Shown here: positions 22,213 through 32,981 of the stretch, piece by piece
How positions within the stretch are numbered: the first letter of the stretch is position 1
Layout of the letters: each line of letters opens with the position of its first letter
NCBI RefSeq assembly: GCF_030272615.1
Contig: NC_081415.1
Coordinates: forward strand, 371,549,809-371,613,808
Reading direction: 5' to 3'
DNA length: 64,000 bases
DNA from: Cryptomeria japonica
Lineage: Eukaryota; Streptophyta; Pinopsida; Cupressales; Cupressaceae
Translations under genes and position numbers: made by a program
The notes under the pieces: model-generated
The model's input: only the letters and a program-made list of their open reading frames with translations
What the model was told of the DNA's origin: nothing
Databases searched by the model: none

Positions 22213-23685
22213 AAAGACAACCAATACAAAGGGCACCGAGACTTCAGAAGGAGAGATAGAAAGACATGCCTAGTAGCTGATGAGGAATCCAATGATGAAA
22301 AATCTGATGGGACTGAGACAGAGGAAGTTGTATATGTGGCTATCAAAGATGGGTCAGATGAAGAAAGGTATGAAGAAAAAGCCTTAATATCACACATAAA
22401 TAATAATGATTCTTAGATCATAGATAGTGGATGCTCACATCACATGACAGGTGATAAACACAAGTTTATTAAATTAGAAGACTATGATGGAGGTTATGTA
22501 AGATTTGGTAATGATGCACCATGTCCTATGAAAGGTAAAGGATCTATCACACTTCTTGACAATGCTATATGTGATGATGTATATTGGATTGAAGGTCTGA
22601 AATACAATTTGTTGAGTGTAGCACAACTAAACAATACTAGATACCGAATAGATTTTCAGAAAGGAATTGTCAAAGTTCATGACAAACATGGAAAGTTGGC
22701 TGCTACCGGGACTCAAACAAAAGGTAATACATTTCATCTTGACTCAACTCGAAACAATTGTCTGTATGCAAAAATAGAAGATACCTGGTTATGTCATAAA
22801 AGGTTTTGTCATGTAAATTTTGATAACCTGATCAAAATAAGTAAGAAGCACCGTGTAAGAGGTCTACCGAGCTTGGAAAAACCTGAGAATGCAATATGCC
22901 AAGGATGACAGATGGGTAAGATGACAAAATCAAGCTTTACAAGTAAGTCTTACACTTCTAAAGGAATTTTAGATCTTGTACACACTGATCTTTGTGGTCC
23001 TATGAAAGTTCAAAGCTGTTATGGTGATAAATACTTCATATTATTTGTGGATGATTACTCAAGGATGATGTCAGTTATATTTTTAAAAGAGAAATCAGAA
23101 GCCTTTCAAATGTTCAAATGGTATAAGGCAAGAGTTGAAAATGAAACAGGAAGACAATTGAAATGTCTAAGATCTGATAGAGGAGGAGAGTTCATTTCTG
23201 ATGAATTTAACTTATTCTGCAATGATCATGGTATAAAGAAACAAGTATCTGCACTGAGAACACCACAACAAAATGGGATAGCTGAAAGAAGAAACAAACC
23301 AATTGTAGATTGTGTCAGAACCTTGCTAATAGAAAAGAAAGTATCTCAAATATTTTGGAGAGAAGCAATAAGCACTACAGTTTACACCCTGAACCGAGTA
23401 CAACTGAAGAAAGGAACTATTTTGACATCGTATGAAATCTGGTATGACAAGAAACCAAAAGTAAGTTATTTTAAAATATTTGGAAGTAGATGTTACGTTC
23501 ACAAAGATGACATAAATGGAAAATTTGATCAAAAAAGCGAGGAAGGAACATTTCTTGGTTATTCCTCTAGGAGTGAAGCATTTAAATGTCTGATCAAATC
23601 ATCTAACAAAATAGTGGAAAGTGCAAATGTGAAAATTGATGAATTTGCAAAAAGGAATGATGAAGGAAACTCCAAAGAACCATAA
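22213..23685 (+). pseudogene. copia protease and integrase, copy A
   Basis: The protease motif IIDSGCSHHMTG lies at about 22420-22450, with a TAG where a Trp precedes it in the family. The pre-integrase zinc-finger region (TWLCHKRFCHVNFDNL) follows. The integrase core shows VHTDLCGPM, RSDRGGEF and NGIAERRN, so the D, D, E catalytic residues are all kept. A TGA at about 22906-22908, where the family has CxGCQMGK, splits protease from integrase. A TAA at 23683-23685 ends this part where copy B continues. Confidence 0.9.
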
Positions 23686-25448
23686 GATTATGAAGAGTTT
23701 GTATATGTACAACCGAGAAGTCTAACTGAGAAAGTCGATGAAGAAAATACTCAGTTACCAAGTGATGAAGAAGATCATACAGAGCCTACCGAGCCTATAT
23801 TAGCAAAATATGTTAGAAGAAATCATGAATCAAGTCAGATTATAAGAGATAAGGATTCTCCAGTGATGACAAGGAACAAACTGAGATAGAACACATGTCT
23901 GATATCCGAGTTTGAACCGAGGATAGTAAAAGATGCATTAAGGAATGAAGATTGGGTGAATGCTATGACAGAAGAGATTGAACAAATCAAGAAAAATGAA
24001 ACATGGATACTAGTCCCAAGACCAAAAGAGAAAAATGTAATTGGTACAAAGTGGATTTTCAGAAATAAGCTAAATGAAAAAGGTAAGGTCATTCGGAATA
24101 AAGCAAGGCTAGTTTGCAAAGGTTATGCTCAAGAAGAAGGAATAGACTATGGTGAGACTTTTGCACCTGTGGCAAGACTTGAAGGAGTGAGAACATTGTT
24201 GGCATATGTTGCTTACAAAAATTTCAAGGTATATCAAATGGATGTTAAATCTACATTTTTGAATGGTATACTAGAAGAAGAAGTCTATATTGAACAACCT
24301 GAAGGATTTATTGAAGAGAAGAATAAAGATCAGGTATGTAAGTTGAACAAAGCTTTATATGGCCTAAAACAAGCCTAGAGCATGGTATGAAAGGTTGCAC
24401 TCTTACTTAATCAAGATTGGATTTATGAGGACTAGTGAAAACAACAACATGTATATGAAGAATGATGAGGATAATGGAATACTGATTTCAGCTATATTTG
24501 TTGATGATATCATTTTTTTGTGGAAATGATTCTTTATGCAAGAAATTTGGAAATGAAATGTGCAAAAAAATTGAGATGTCATTAATTGGTGAAATAAAGT
24601 ATTTTATAGGTTTACAGATACTGCAAATGAAAATTCGGATTTTCATTACTCAATCCAAGTATATAAAGGAAATCTTGAAGAAATTTGGAATGGAGGATTC
24701 TAAACCTGTAAGTACTATGACTACTAATTGTAAACTATCAAAGAATGATGAATCTGCATGTGTTGATGAGACACTTTACCGATCTATGATTGGAAAGTTG
24801 CAATATGTAGTTCACAACATGCCTGATATAGCACATGCAGTAGGTATAGCTGCAAGATTTTCTACAGATCCCAAAGAAACCCATATGACAACAATCAAGA
24901 GAATTTTTAGATACTTGAGAGGCACTGAAGATTATGGTTTACTATATAAAAAGAGAAATTATTTTGACTTAAAAGTCTATACTGATGCTGATTGGGCAAG
25001 AAATATTGATGACAGGAAAAGCACAAGTGGTGGAGCTTTCTTTTTGGGAGAAAGACTAGTGAGTTGGCTTAGCAAGAAACAAGGATGCATTTCACAGTCA
25101 ACAGCTGAAGTTGAATATGTCACTGCAGCATTGAATTATACTAATATAGCATGGATCAAACAATTGTTGGAAGGTATGAATGAGACAGTTACCAAGCCAG
25201 TAACTATATTTTGTGATAATACAAGTGCTATTAACATTTCAAAGAATCCGGTAATGCACTCTAAGACAAAGCATATCTCTATAAAGTATCATTATCTAAG
25301 AGAAGAAGTTCAAGAAAAGAATGTTGTGCTGGAGTATGTTAGCACAAAGGAACAAATAGCAGACATCTTCACAAAGCCACTGTCAAGGGACACTTTTGAG
25401 TATCTCAGAAGTAAGTTAGGGGTCCTACCCCTATCTAGTACTCACTGA
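23686..25448 (+). pseudogene. copia reverse transcriptase and RNase H, copy A
   Basis: The RT carries [49 protein letters not shown] and [11 protein letters not shown]. The catalytic FVDDI is near 24499-24513. RNase H has YTDADWARNIDDRKSTSGG and SQSTAEVEY. The C-terminus EQIADIFTKPLSRDTFEYL ends at TGA 25446-25448. Compared with copy B, two bases (AC) are missing at about 24374 and one T is added in the T-run at about 24516. Together these shift the frame around the FVDD region, so no functional RT is made. A TAG at about 23887 also interrupts the segment before the RT. Confidence 0.92.
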
Positions 25449-25791
25449 CAGAGTTCGGTGAAAGCATCAATTCTATGACTCTACAGAATACTATTTGTGA
25501 GTTGATGCTAATTTACACACTTTAGGAGGTTGCCTAAAGTTGTGCAGGAAACAGTGAATGAAGACAAGATGTCTTGATCGAGACTGAGATGATACATTTG
25601 TATATGTTTCAACAAGCAAGGAAATTACTTCACAGGGGAGTTATCATGAATTAATTTTTACTTTTGGCATTGTTGTCAAAGGGGGAGAAGACTAATGACA
25701 GGGGGACAAGATCATAGGAGAAGTATAACAGCAATCCAAATTAATTGGAATAAATCAAGTTGGTATTGCCATCAATGCCAAAGGGGGAGAT
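25449..25791 (+). other. 3' noncoding region and polypurine tract of copia copy A
   Basis: The tail contains two GTCAAAGGGGGAG-type purine blocks and ends CCAAAGGGGGAGAT against the TGTTGG start of the LTR at 25792. The duplicated purine blocks recur in copy B and in the element at 1-3654. Confidence 0.8.
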
Positions 25792-25934
25792 TGTTGGCAT
25801 TACATTAAGTTTGTTGGTATGATGATATTGAGAAGGTTGTTGGAGATTGATGATATAATTGATAAAGGATGATTACTGTCTTAATAATATTATTTTGTCA
25901 TTGATGTCAAGCAATTGATTTTCTGATTCAGTAT
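25792..25934 (+). repeat. middle copia LTR, left piece (143 bp), interrupted
   Basis: It is nearly identical to 19705-19847 and stops at ...GATTCAGTAT, where the Tat-type element is inserted. The LTR resumes after 34627 following the duplicated AGTAT. It serves as the 3' LTR of copy A and, in the tandem arrangement, as the remnant 5' LTR of copy B. Confidence 0.9.
25930..25934. repeat. target-site duplication AGTAT, left copy
   Basis: AGTAT at 25930-25934 and again at 34623-34627 flanks the TGTGTGGGG...GCTACA element. The uninterrupted copia LTR at 19705 has the sequence only once (CAGTATGATG), confirming a 5-bp duplication on insertion. Confidence 0.95.
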
Positions 25935-26375
25935 TGTGTGGGGAAAAAGTGACACTAAGCAAACATGCCCTAATCTCACTTTCAATCACACATTTGTGGA
26001 ATACGAAAGAGCCTAGAGGTATCACACAATTGGCTACTTCTTTTTGTGGAAGAGAGAGCCACGGGCTACCTATTAGGATTTCTATTCCTTTGTTGCAATT
26101 GAAAGATGAAATGATGCAAGTTCAATCCCTAACCCCAAAGTGCAAGTATGAACTAATAACAAGATTGCAGAATTGAACTTAAACAATGGAAAGCTGTAAA
26201 CACAAGGACAAGACAAGAATGCAAATGCGTACCCGGAGTTAAAATCTAACTGAGAATGTTCGGGACGGGGGCGCAGGCGCCACTGTCCTGATTCTGCCCC
26301 TGAAACTGCTCCGAAAACTGCTGTTTTGCAACCTGAAAAAGCTGTCAAAATGCTGAAACTTGCTGTCTGTCAGGA

Positions 26376-26464
26376 GGACCAGGGCGCCCAGCGCCCCTGT
26401 CCCAGGGACCAGGGCGCCCAGCACCCCTGTCCTGGTAGGACCAGGGCGCCCCACGCCCCTGTCC
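26376..26464. repeat. three GC-rich hairpin repeats in the LTR
   Basis: Three 27-bp units start with GGACCAGGGCGC and end with CCCCTGTCC, at 26376-26402, 26406-26432 and 26438-26464. Each unit is itself an imperfect inverted repeat. In the first unit GGGCGC and GCGCCC pair perfectly around CCA. The other LTR has only two units, at 33423-33449 and 33453-33479. Confidence 0.88.
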
Positions 26465-26586
26465 TGGTCTTTTGCTTTGAGATTTAGTGTATTGTTTGGT
26501 CTCCGTCTGCTTCTTCCGGATCTGTAACTTGCGGAGTCGTTCGAGTCCCGAAACCTGCACTTGTATCTGAAAAGGTGTTTGGGCGG

Positions 26587-26594
26587 CTATATAG
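26587..26594 (-). promoter_or_regulatory. putative LTR TATA box
   Basis: The minus strand reads AACCCTATATAGCCGCC, a TATATA box in GC-rich surroundings, oriented toward the LTR end and the ORF. The same sequence is at 33602-33609 in the upstream LTR, the copy that would drive the ORF at 32660. Confidence 0.55.
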
Positions 26595-27205
26595 GGTTTT
26601 GCCTTAGTCAAACTCCCGCTTCGGTGATTTCCACCTCCACGAATAGCCAAGTTGTATTGTAAAATGTATTGTGTGTGTGCAGACCTAGTGTGTGTGCAAG
26701 GTCCTTAAATGCAAGAAAGCAAACTAGAGCAACCTAGAAAGTAAACCCTAATTGCTTGTAAATGATAATGTAAATGCTCTAAATCAAGATGCAAAGTGAT
26801 CTAAAGCATGAATAAAGGATATATTGAAGCTTATGCAAAGACATGAAAACAACATGAAATCATACCCAACCCTCAAGGGAGGAGTACAAGCCAATCTTCA
26901 GTCGGTAATTTCCTATTGCTCTTCAACGTCTTGAAAGCCCTAAATGCATGAATGAAATTGATGAATGCTTGATGGATGGATGTTGAATGTTGTTGAAGTC
27001 TTCAAAGATCTGCTCTTTCGCTGCATATGAGGTCCCTGAAAACGAAAATCAGATCCCTTCAAATGAAGAAAGAGAGCTCTTATGTAGGAAACCCTAGATC
27101 GTAAATTCGTATTTTGGCCGACCTAGAGATTGAATATCCTGCCAATTTCTTGGGGTTAAGCTTTATTTTATGATTGGATCGCGCTCCTAAAATTTTGGGA
27201 AAAAT

Positions 27206-27245
27206 GTCCGGGACCATGTTGCACTCCGGGCGCCATGGTCCCGAC
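27206..27245. repeat. inverted repeat GGGACCATG...CATGGTCCC in the LTR
   Basis: Perfect 9-bp arms at 27210-27218 and 27234-27242 extend to GTC/GAC with a single bulged base. The spacer includes CCGGGCGC. The same structure is intact in the other LTR at 34221-34260. Confidence 0.85.
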
Positions 27246-27607
27246 AACTTTTGACCAAATTTTCAGGGCCGTCGGATATGATGATTTTAGAGAGAATCCC
27301 GAAGTTACAGGTGATTTCGAGATGTTTTGACCCCCGAAATCAAGCCCCCAAGTTCGAAATAGGACCTAATTAGGGTTTTTGATTAAATGATGTATTGGAA
27401 GAATAAAATGAAAAGGGCACACTTTAATGAAAGGGCCCAACTTTATGATGTGGGAGATGATAAAATAGAACCTTAGACCTAATTAATTTGATTAATTAAG
27501 TGCTAAAGGGGAAATGCAATGCAAAATGCAAAATGCGCCAAGGCGGGTGCTAAACTAGGTGTGAAATTGTACCACCCTAGCAAGTGCGTACAATTTATGA
27601 CGCTACA

Positions 27608-27622
27608 TTTAGCCCCCACTTT
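27608..27622 (-). promoter_or_regulatory. polypurine tract of the non-autonomous element
   Basis: On the minus strand AAAGTGGGGGCTAAA runs directly into the TGTAGCG start of the LTR. It fixes the transcription direction as minus, in agreement with the ORF. Confidence 0.9.
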
Positions 27623-29432
27623 AGCGGTCATATGAACACTACGTACATATGCAAGCTAAAGTACAGAAAAGTAAACATTATTTGAAAAAGGATATATCCA
27701 TAAGTTGTCGGACGAAGCCCCCAGCGGCATCTGCAGTACACAGTTAGGAACCGCACCCTACAAAACACACGTTAGATCACAAAATCACCTAATGCTTACT
27801 AAGGAAGGTGATGAAAATTCGAGGGTAGCTATATGCCCCCCCTGTTTCGGCTTGCTAATTTTAGTGAGTTGAAACAGGGTATCATGTTTACCACTTCGAA
27901 TTGTTAAAGAATATTGATGACAAATGCTCACAAGAAGATTTGATATGAGATCAAAAACTAATGGAGAATCATTTGGTAAGAAAGAGGACTAAACCTCAAT
28001 TCCAACACAACAAAGAGTGTGAGGATCTGAGAGTTCTCTAACATAAGATGAAGTATGTAAATGGAAACAAAATGCAAAGAAAAGAAAAGAAAGGCAAAAA
28101 AGCATGAATACACACATTGGTGATCCATGAGAAGAATAGTGAGAGAGAAAACATGGACTTCTCACCCCTAGATCATGTCTAGGTGATCCATGGGAAAAAG
28201 GACATGGAAAACTAGCCCCTAGAGTCTGTCTAGGTGATCCATGTAAGGGAGGAGAGTGAGAAAGTGTAGCCTTATGCCGCTAGTTCCACTCAACCTCGTG
28301 CATGTGTGTGTAAGGGAGGTTAGAAGCACCTCATAGGAGTCTATGCCCGAGTATGCTACAACCTGTATATGTATAGTACAAAAGCGTGACATCTCGCTCT
28401 AAGAGTCTGTGCTCTGGTTCCGAGAATAATCACCTTGCATAAAAGAAAAATGGAGACATCTCGCTCTAAGAGTCTGTGCTCCGGTTCTGAGAATGACCCA
28501 TTGCTCAAAAAGTGTAATGTTTATGTCATAAGAAAAGTAGAACAAGGATACCTACCTTCATCACAAAAGAAGATACCCCAAAAATGCAACAATGTCATAG
28601 ATCCAAGCAAGAGAGTTTTTTACTCTTTAAGCAAGGATAAGATAGTTGAAAAAGGGATATCCTGTAGTATGCGTAAAGGAGATCCTTAGAGGAGAAGAGA
28701 TCTTTGTACAAAAGACACCTATCCCCGAGAGGACAAATATAACATCTTCTAGAATAAGACAAAGAAGAGAATAAGAATGCAATACTTCCTTCTTTTGCGA
28801 GGTGAAAGTGATTCTTAATGAAGGATGACGCTCTTTTTAACCCAATTGGGAGAGTGAATTCATTATGGATGTATTTTACCAAGTGCAAAAGAGGTTGTAG
28901 TCAAGGACTTACACCTCTTGTAAGAGAGAATCCTTGAACAAACAACAACAAATGCATACAAGGAATAACATCAAGTAATAAAGTTCACATCATCCACGAA
29001 ATAGGAAAAAGTGGATCCTTAGAAAAAAATAAGGAAAGATCATTGCCTCCCAAGGATAAGGATAATAAGAAGGACTTACACAATCTTCTAGGGAGAGATT
29101 TAGACATGAACAAAATGTACTACATACTCACATGAGTTCATGCAAGCAAGACATTAGTGTATGTAAAATGCTCCTCACAAGAAGTGGGTAAGGTAAGAAA
29201 GAGAATACACATCTTCTCCCATATCTAGGAAAAGAGGATTCTAAAGAAAAGATGATCAATATTTCCACGTTATTACCCCATAGGAACAAGAGATAACATA
29301 GAAAAATTAGGCTATTATGTTGCTTCAAAAATATGATTGCACTTGAAATTGTACCATCATGAATGACAATGAGCCCCCAGTAAATGAGCTACCAATGTCA
29401 CATAATGATGAGCAACATAATAGCCATTAATG
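27623..29432 (-). other. 3' noncoding region of the non-autonomous element, with short repeats
   Basis: Nothing coding is recognised. Two local repeat clusters are visible. AGGTGATCCATG recurs at about 28120-28260. A block built on CATCTCGCTCTAAGAGTCTG occurs twice, at about 28389 and 28455. This is where RT and integrase genes would be expected in an autonomous relative; they are absent. Confidence 0.7.
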
Positions 29433-32400
29433 TTATTTAAAGACATGATAGATTGAATGAGGTATTTGAATATGACATGTTGAATGCTCAACTATAAGTG
29501 AGATCAGAAACATGCATAAAGTGATAAAAATTGAAGAAGGAAAGTTACGAGAAATCTTAGAAGAAAGATGAGTGTAATTTATTAGAGCCTTATCCCTGGA
29601 GGAAATGACTTTATTATGAATAGGAGATAAAGATTCATAAGTGGATTTAGAAATTTGAGGGGAGTCATAAAGAGATTTGCTCATCACCAAGATTTCCTTA
29701 TGAGGGGAATGAGAGTTGATAGAAGTAGAAGATGATTTAGTTGAAGTGAGATCATCATCACTACTAAATATCGCATTCACATTGAGAGATGGTCTTTTAG
29801 ATGCTTTGGTACGTTTGCAGGGATTATAGCCAAGTCCAAAGGCATAATTGTGAAAATTAGTCTCTAGAGGAACTTTTATCCCTTGTTCATGAGCGCCACA
29901 ACCATTTCCATGATACCCATGCTTAGCAAAAATGCGAAAACCACGACCATAACGATCAGCCATTTCAGGAAGAGAAGGTGGTTTTTCATAAGACAAAGAA
30001 TCAAACTCTTCATAATCAGAGGTGTGAGGAGAAGAAGTTTGAGAAGCGGCCACAAAATTATTGCTCATAGGTTCAAGTAAGATTGATTGATCTCTAGTTT
30101 CTTCCTTCTTTTTAACTTTAAGCTCTCTAGGAGGAACCCTATACTCACCTACAAAGGTGGGATTAAAGTCAAGAGATCCCCAATCATCATCTGCGATAAC
30201 CTTCTCAGGATCAAAAGCCTTTTCATGTGTAGATTCAAGTTGAGAAGAGTCTTCTTCAGGAACTTCAGACTCATCCAAAGAATTTTGATTATCAGAGGGT
30301 GATGATTCATCCATAGGTATCTTGTTTAACGAGTCATCACTAGAAGAGGAAGGCTTAGAAGAACTCCCTTTGGAAGTAGATGTTTGCAAACAAGCTTGAA
30401 AATTAGTATCACCTATCAAGGTATATGTCTTATTATTATAAATAAATTTAACTTGTCTATGCAATGTAGAGGGGACAGCTTGCATACTGTGAATCCAAGG
30501 TCTCCCTAATAACAAGTTGTATGTTAGATTTCCCGACATAACATGGATAGGAGTAGGCAAAGTAACAGGTCCCACTGTGATGGGTAAGGTGATAATACCT
30601 AATGAAGACTTAGCCACATTATCAAAGCCTCGAATGGGACGAGAGTCAGGCTCAATAAGGGATGTGTCCACATTCATCTTATGCAATAGATTAATGCTAC
30701 ACACATTAAGGCCAGAGCCATTATCTACCAGTGTTCGTCTTATAGCAGTGTCATTTATGATAACCACAATCATCAAGGGATCATATTGATGTTGAATTTC
30801 ACTAGTAGGCAACTCATCTTGGGTAAACACAATTTGAGCTTTAGGATTCATCACAGAGTTAACCAAAGACACTATATTACTAGATGTATTAGGTGGAGGC
30901 ACATTCAAATCTTTCAAGGCATCTTGTAACATTCCATGATGAGCGGAAGAAGTTTGGATCAAATCCCAAAGGGATATCTTAGCAGGGGTAGCTTTAAGTT
31001 GTTCTATGAGATCATATTCCTTACCAAGAACTTGTGAAATACGTGGAGCTTGCGGAAGAATTGGTTGGGAAGGAGGAAGCGAAGTGGGGATAACTGGAGG
31101 AGGATTAGGTTGCGTATTGTTTCTTGTGTTATAGGTATGGGCAACCGCATGATAACTCTCTCTAGTCAGTTGTTTAGCATACTCATAAGGGCTCTTAGAA
31201 GAATAACCTCCTTGCACAGTAATAATAGGTTTCTTAGGAGTGCAAAAAGAATCATTAACATAACCACCTTGAACCACTAAGATAGGCTTATTTAAAGGTT
31301 GAGAATTTTGAGAAGGACAAGCACCTTGGACAGTGAAGAGAGGTTTGTTAGGTGTCTCATTCACATGTATCAAATTGATTGAGGATGGTTTAGAGGAATG
31401 AACAAAAGTGTTGAAAGAATTATTGATAGTCTTCTCTTGCACTAAAATCTTATCACGGATCAAATCAATTTTAGGAGGGAGACAAGGGATAGGCATTGAT
31501 GTTCTAGTAGGAAGAGTAACACTAGGAAAGGTCATATCATCCTTTATCATCACAGGATCTACATGGGGAATAAACTCTCTAGGAGAAGGATCAACACTAC
31601 TCTCTAAAGTCTCACTTTTGAGAGGGAGATCTTTGAAAGAAATGTTAACCATCTTGCTTTGAGCTAGGGTTTCCATATGAGTAGAACCAAGTTGAAGAGA
31701 GGGAGATTCTTTATTTTTAGAGGGAGAATAATTGAGATTCAAGGAAAGTGAGAAACTCTCAAGGGAGTTTTTAATCTTGATTTCATCCCCTTTGGCTAGG
31801 GTTCTCTCATGGGGTAGAGAATAATCTACACCTTCTCCTAATGGTTCATCCCAAATAGTGAGGTTGTTGAAAGGAATGTTTGAAGTATTGTCAATTTCGG
31901 GAGAGGAGATAACATTGTCTATTAATTCCTCATCCTTAGGAGGGAGAGCATCAATAGATGTGTTAAACTCATCCTCTTTCCTCAAAATATGTTCAATGTG
32001 ATCTTTAGGGGAGAGAGAATTAAGGAAATTGCTTATTATTTCATCTTCTTTCTCTAAGGGATGCTTATGGGTAAGACAAACTTTAGGAGAAGGGTAAGCA
32101 TTTATCATTAATTCATTATCTCTAGTGGGAATTTTGTTGGAAAAGGAAATGCCATCACTAGGAAATGTAGGGATAATGTCATCTTCTTGCACAAAAGGAT
32201 CCTCATGAAGGGAGTGTTTTTTAGGAGGAACATGAACATATTTCTCCAAAGATTCATTCTTAGGAAGGAGATCTTTGAAAGAAGTGTTCATAACCTCTTG
32301 TTGCACTAACATGCCCCCATTGGAAGGACCAACTTTAGGAGAAAATAAGGAAATGTCCATCAATACCTTTTCACTTAGAGAGGCATCATGTAGGGAAGGT

Positions 32401-32660
32401 GAAGTAACATTAAGAAAGGTGTTTATGATATCATTCTCTTCCTCTAGGATAGCTAAATAGGAAGGGCACAGTTTAGGAGAATTGTCAAGATCACTCTTAA
32501 AGTCTTCATCCTTAGAGCATGGGAGAGTCTCAAAGGGATTGGTAGCAACTCTTTTAGGCACTAAAATGTTGTTATAGATGGGGGGAGGTTCTTTAGGAGA
32601 AGGAAAAATTGAAACAAGGGAAGCTAACCCATTATCACATCTATGAAATGAATGCATCAT
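29433..32660 (-). CDS. 1075-residue Tat-type protein: repeat region, retropepsin-like domain, G-patch
   Basis: The single long ORF of the inserted element, open without any stop. Residues 1-430 are Ser/Pro/acidic with imperfect repeats (NTSFKDLLPKNESLE near 125 and NISFKDLPLKSETLE near 339). Residues 438-495 hold three copies of an NKPIxxVQGGY unit. Residues 554-572 (QLKATPAKISLWDLI) match the segment before the Tat protease. Residues 643-652 (TLVDNGSGLN) are the aspartic protease loop, and YNLLLGRPWIHSM near 714-726 is its C-terminal signature. A Ser-rich acidic linker leads to a G-patch at about 904-946 (GRGFRIFAKHGYHGNGCG and AFGLGYNP). The C-terminus is hydrophobic. It lacks the gag core, zinc knuckle, RT and integrase. 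The start ATG at 32660 is the first in frame, 300 bases inside the body. It may process partner polyprotein or bind element RNA; this is inference. Confidence 0.85.
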   Translation of the reverse strand: MMHSFHRCDNGLASLVSIFPSPKEPPPIYNNILVPKRVATNPFETLPCSKDEDFKSDLDNSPKLCPSYLAILEEENDIINTFLNVTSPSLHDASLSEKVLMDISLFSPKVGPSNGGMLVQQEVMNTSFKDLLPKNESLEKYVHVPPKKHSLHEDPFVQEDDIIPTFPSDGISFSNKIPTRDNELMINAYPSPKVCLTHKHPLEKEDEIISNFLNSLSPKDHIEHILRKEDEFNTSIDALPPKDEELIDNVISSPEIDNTSNIPFNNLTIWDEPLGEGVDYSLPHERTLAKGDEIKIKNSLESFSLSLNLNYSPSKNKESPSLQLGSTHMETLAQSKMVNISFKDLPLKSETLESSVDPSPREFIPHVDPVMIKDDMTFPSVTLPTRTSMPIPCLPPKIDLIRDKILVQEKTINNSFNTFVHSSKPSSINLIHVNETPNKPLFTVQGACPSQNSQPLNKPILVVQGGYVNDSFCTPKKPIITVQGGYSSKSPYEYAKQLTRESYHAVAHTYNTRNNTQPNPPPVIPTSLPPSQPILPQAPRISQVLGKEYDLIEQLKATPAKISLWDLIQTSSAHHGMLQDALKDLNVPPPNTSSNIVSLVNSVMNPKAQIVFTQDELPTSEIQHQYDPLMIVVIINDTAIRRTLVDNGSGLNVCSINLLHKMNVDTSLIEPDSRPIRGFDNVAKSSLGIITLPITVGPVTLPTPIHVMSGNLTYNLLLGRPWIHSMQAVPSTLHRQVKFIYNNKTYTLIGDTNFQACLQTSTSKGSSSKPSSSSDDSLNKIPMDESSPSDNQNSLDESEVPEEDSSQLESTHEKAFDPEKVIADDDWGSLDFNPTFVGEYRVPPRELKVKKKEETRDQSILLEPMSNNFVAASQTSSPHTSDYEEFDSLSYEKPPSLPEMADRYGRGFRIFAKHGYHGNGCGAHEQGIKVPLETNFHNYAFGLGYNPCKRTKASKRPSLNVNAIFSSDDDLTSTKSSSTSINSHSPHKEILVMSKSLYDSPQISKSTYESLSPIHNKVISSRDKALINYTHLSSKISRNFPSSIFITLCMFLISLIVEHSTCHIQIPHSIYHVFK
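31176..31349 (-). repeat. three tandem VQGGY coding repeats
   Basis: Residues 438-495 of the 1075-residue protein contain NKPLFTVQGACPS, NKPILVVQGGYVND and KKPIITVQGGYSSK at a period of about 19-20 residues. This is an in-frame tandem duplication kept open in all copies. Confidence 0.8.
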
Positions 32661-32962
32661 GACAACAATTTTCCTCTTTCAAATGATAACACATGCAAAA
32701 TAGAAGGAAATGTTTAATTTTAAACAATGCAAGCACTTAGAATGTAGATTTAGAAAATGAAATTTATGATTCAAATGAGTTCCTAAATCAGATTTGAAAT
32801 TAGTTAAGCTATCCACAAGTTCAACTTTGAATTTTAGCAAAAATTTCCTCTAAATTTTTGAATTTTGCAAGAAATTAAAACTTGTAAATACAAATTTGAT
32901 TTTGAAATAGCATAAACACTCAAATTTGAAAACATAAATCAGAATTAGAGAAGATTGGAATT

Positions 32963-32978
32963 CACGTCAGGTTCACCA
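32963..32978 (-). promoter_or_regulatory. putative primer-binding site of the non-autonomous element
   Basis: On the minus strand, three bases after the LTR end, the sequence is TGGTGAACCTGACGTG. It begins with the TGG that pairs with a tRNA CCA end. I cannot name the tRNA from memory. It is not the initiator Met type seen in the copia and chromovirus elements. Confidence 0.65.
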
Positions 32979-32981
32979 AAA

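Larger units (their letters stand above)
19705..25934 (+). mobile_element. Ty1/copia retrotransposon copy A (5' LTR, full body, start of 3' LTR)
   Basis: A complete copia layout: 1.5-kb 5' LTR, iMet primer-binding site, gag with zinc knuckle, protease, integrase, RT, RNase H, polypurine tract and the first 143 bp of the next LTR. That LTR is interrupted at 25934 by the insertion at 25935-34622. The coding region holds several stops and two small indels. The flank before 19705 is GATCC; the matching right flank would lie in or beyond the second gap. Confidence 0.93.
25935..27607 (-). repeat. LTR of the non-autonomous element, left copy (3' LTR by coding strand), 1673 bp
   Basis: Plus-strand ends are TGTGTGGGG and GACGCTACA. 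It pairs with 32982-34622. The length difference of 32 bp matches one extra GC-rich hairpin unit at 26376-26464. It also holds a dyad at 27206-27245 and a minus-strand TATA box at 26587. The 80- and 88-codon open frames inside are shared by both LTR copies and show no family; I read them as noncoding. Confidence 0.95.

Noticed and set aside
21256-25448. Systematic G-to-A/C-to-T hypermutation of the copia copies
   Set aside because: Several stops look like TGG to TAG or CGA to TGA, but others are transversions or indels. By eye the excess is not clear beyond ordinary methyl-cytosine decay.
25934-26176. 80-codon frame present identically in both Tat-type LTRs (also at 32981)
   Set aside because: Two copies are expected because LTRs duplicate. 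It starts at the LTR edge on the strand opposite to transcription and resembles no protein.
29883-32460. Plus-strand frames of 60-90 codons opposite the 1075-codon ORF
   Set aside because: Shadows of the long minus-strand ORF, Arg/Ser-rich as expected for antisense of acidic/Ser-rich codons.
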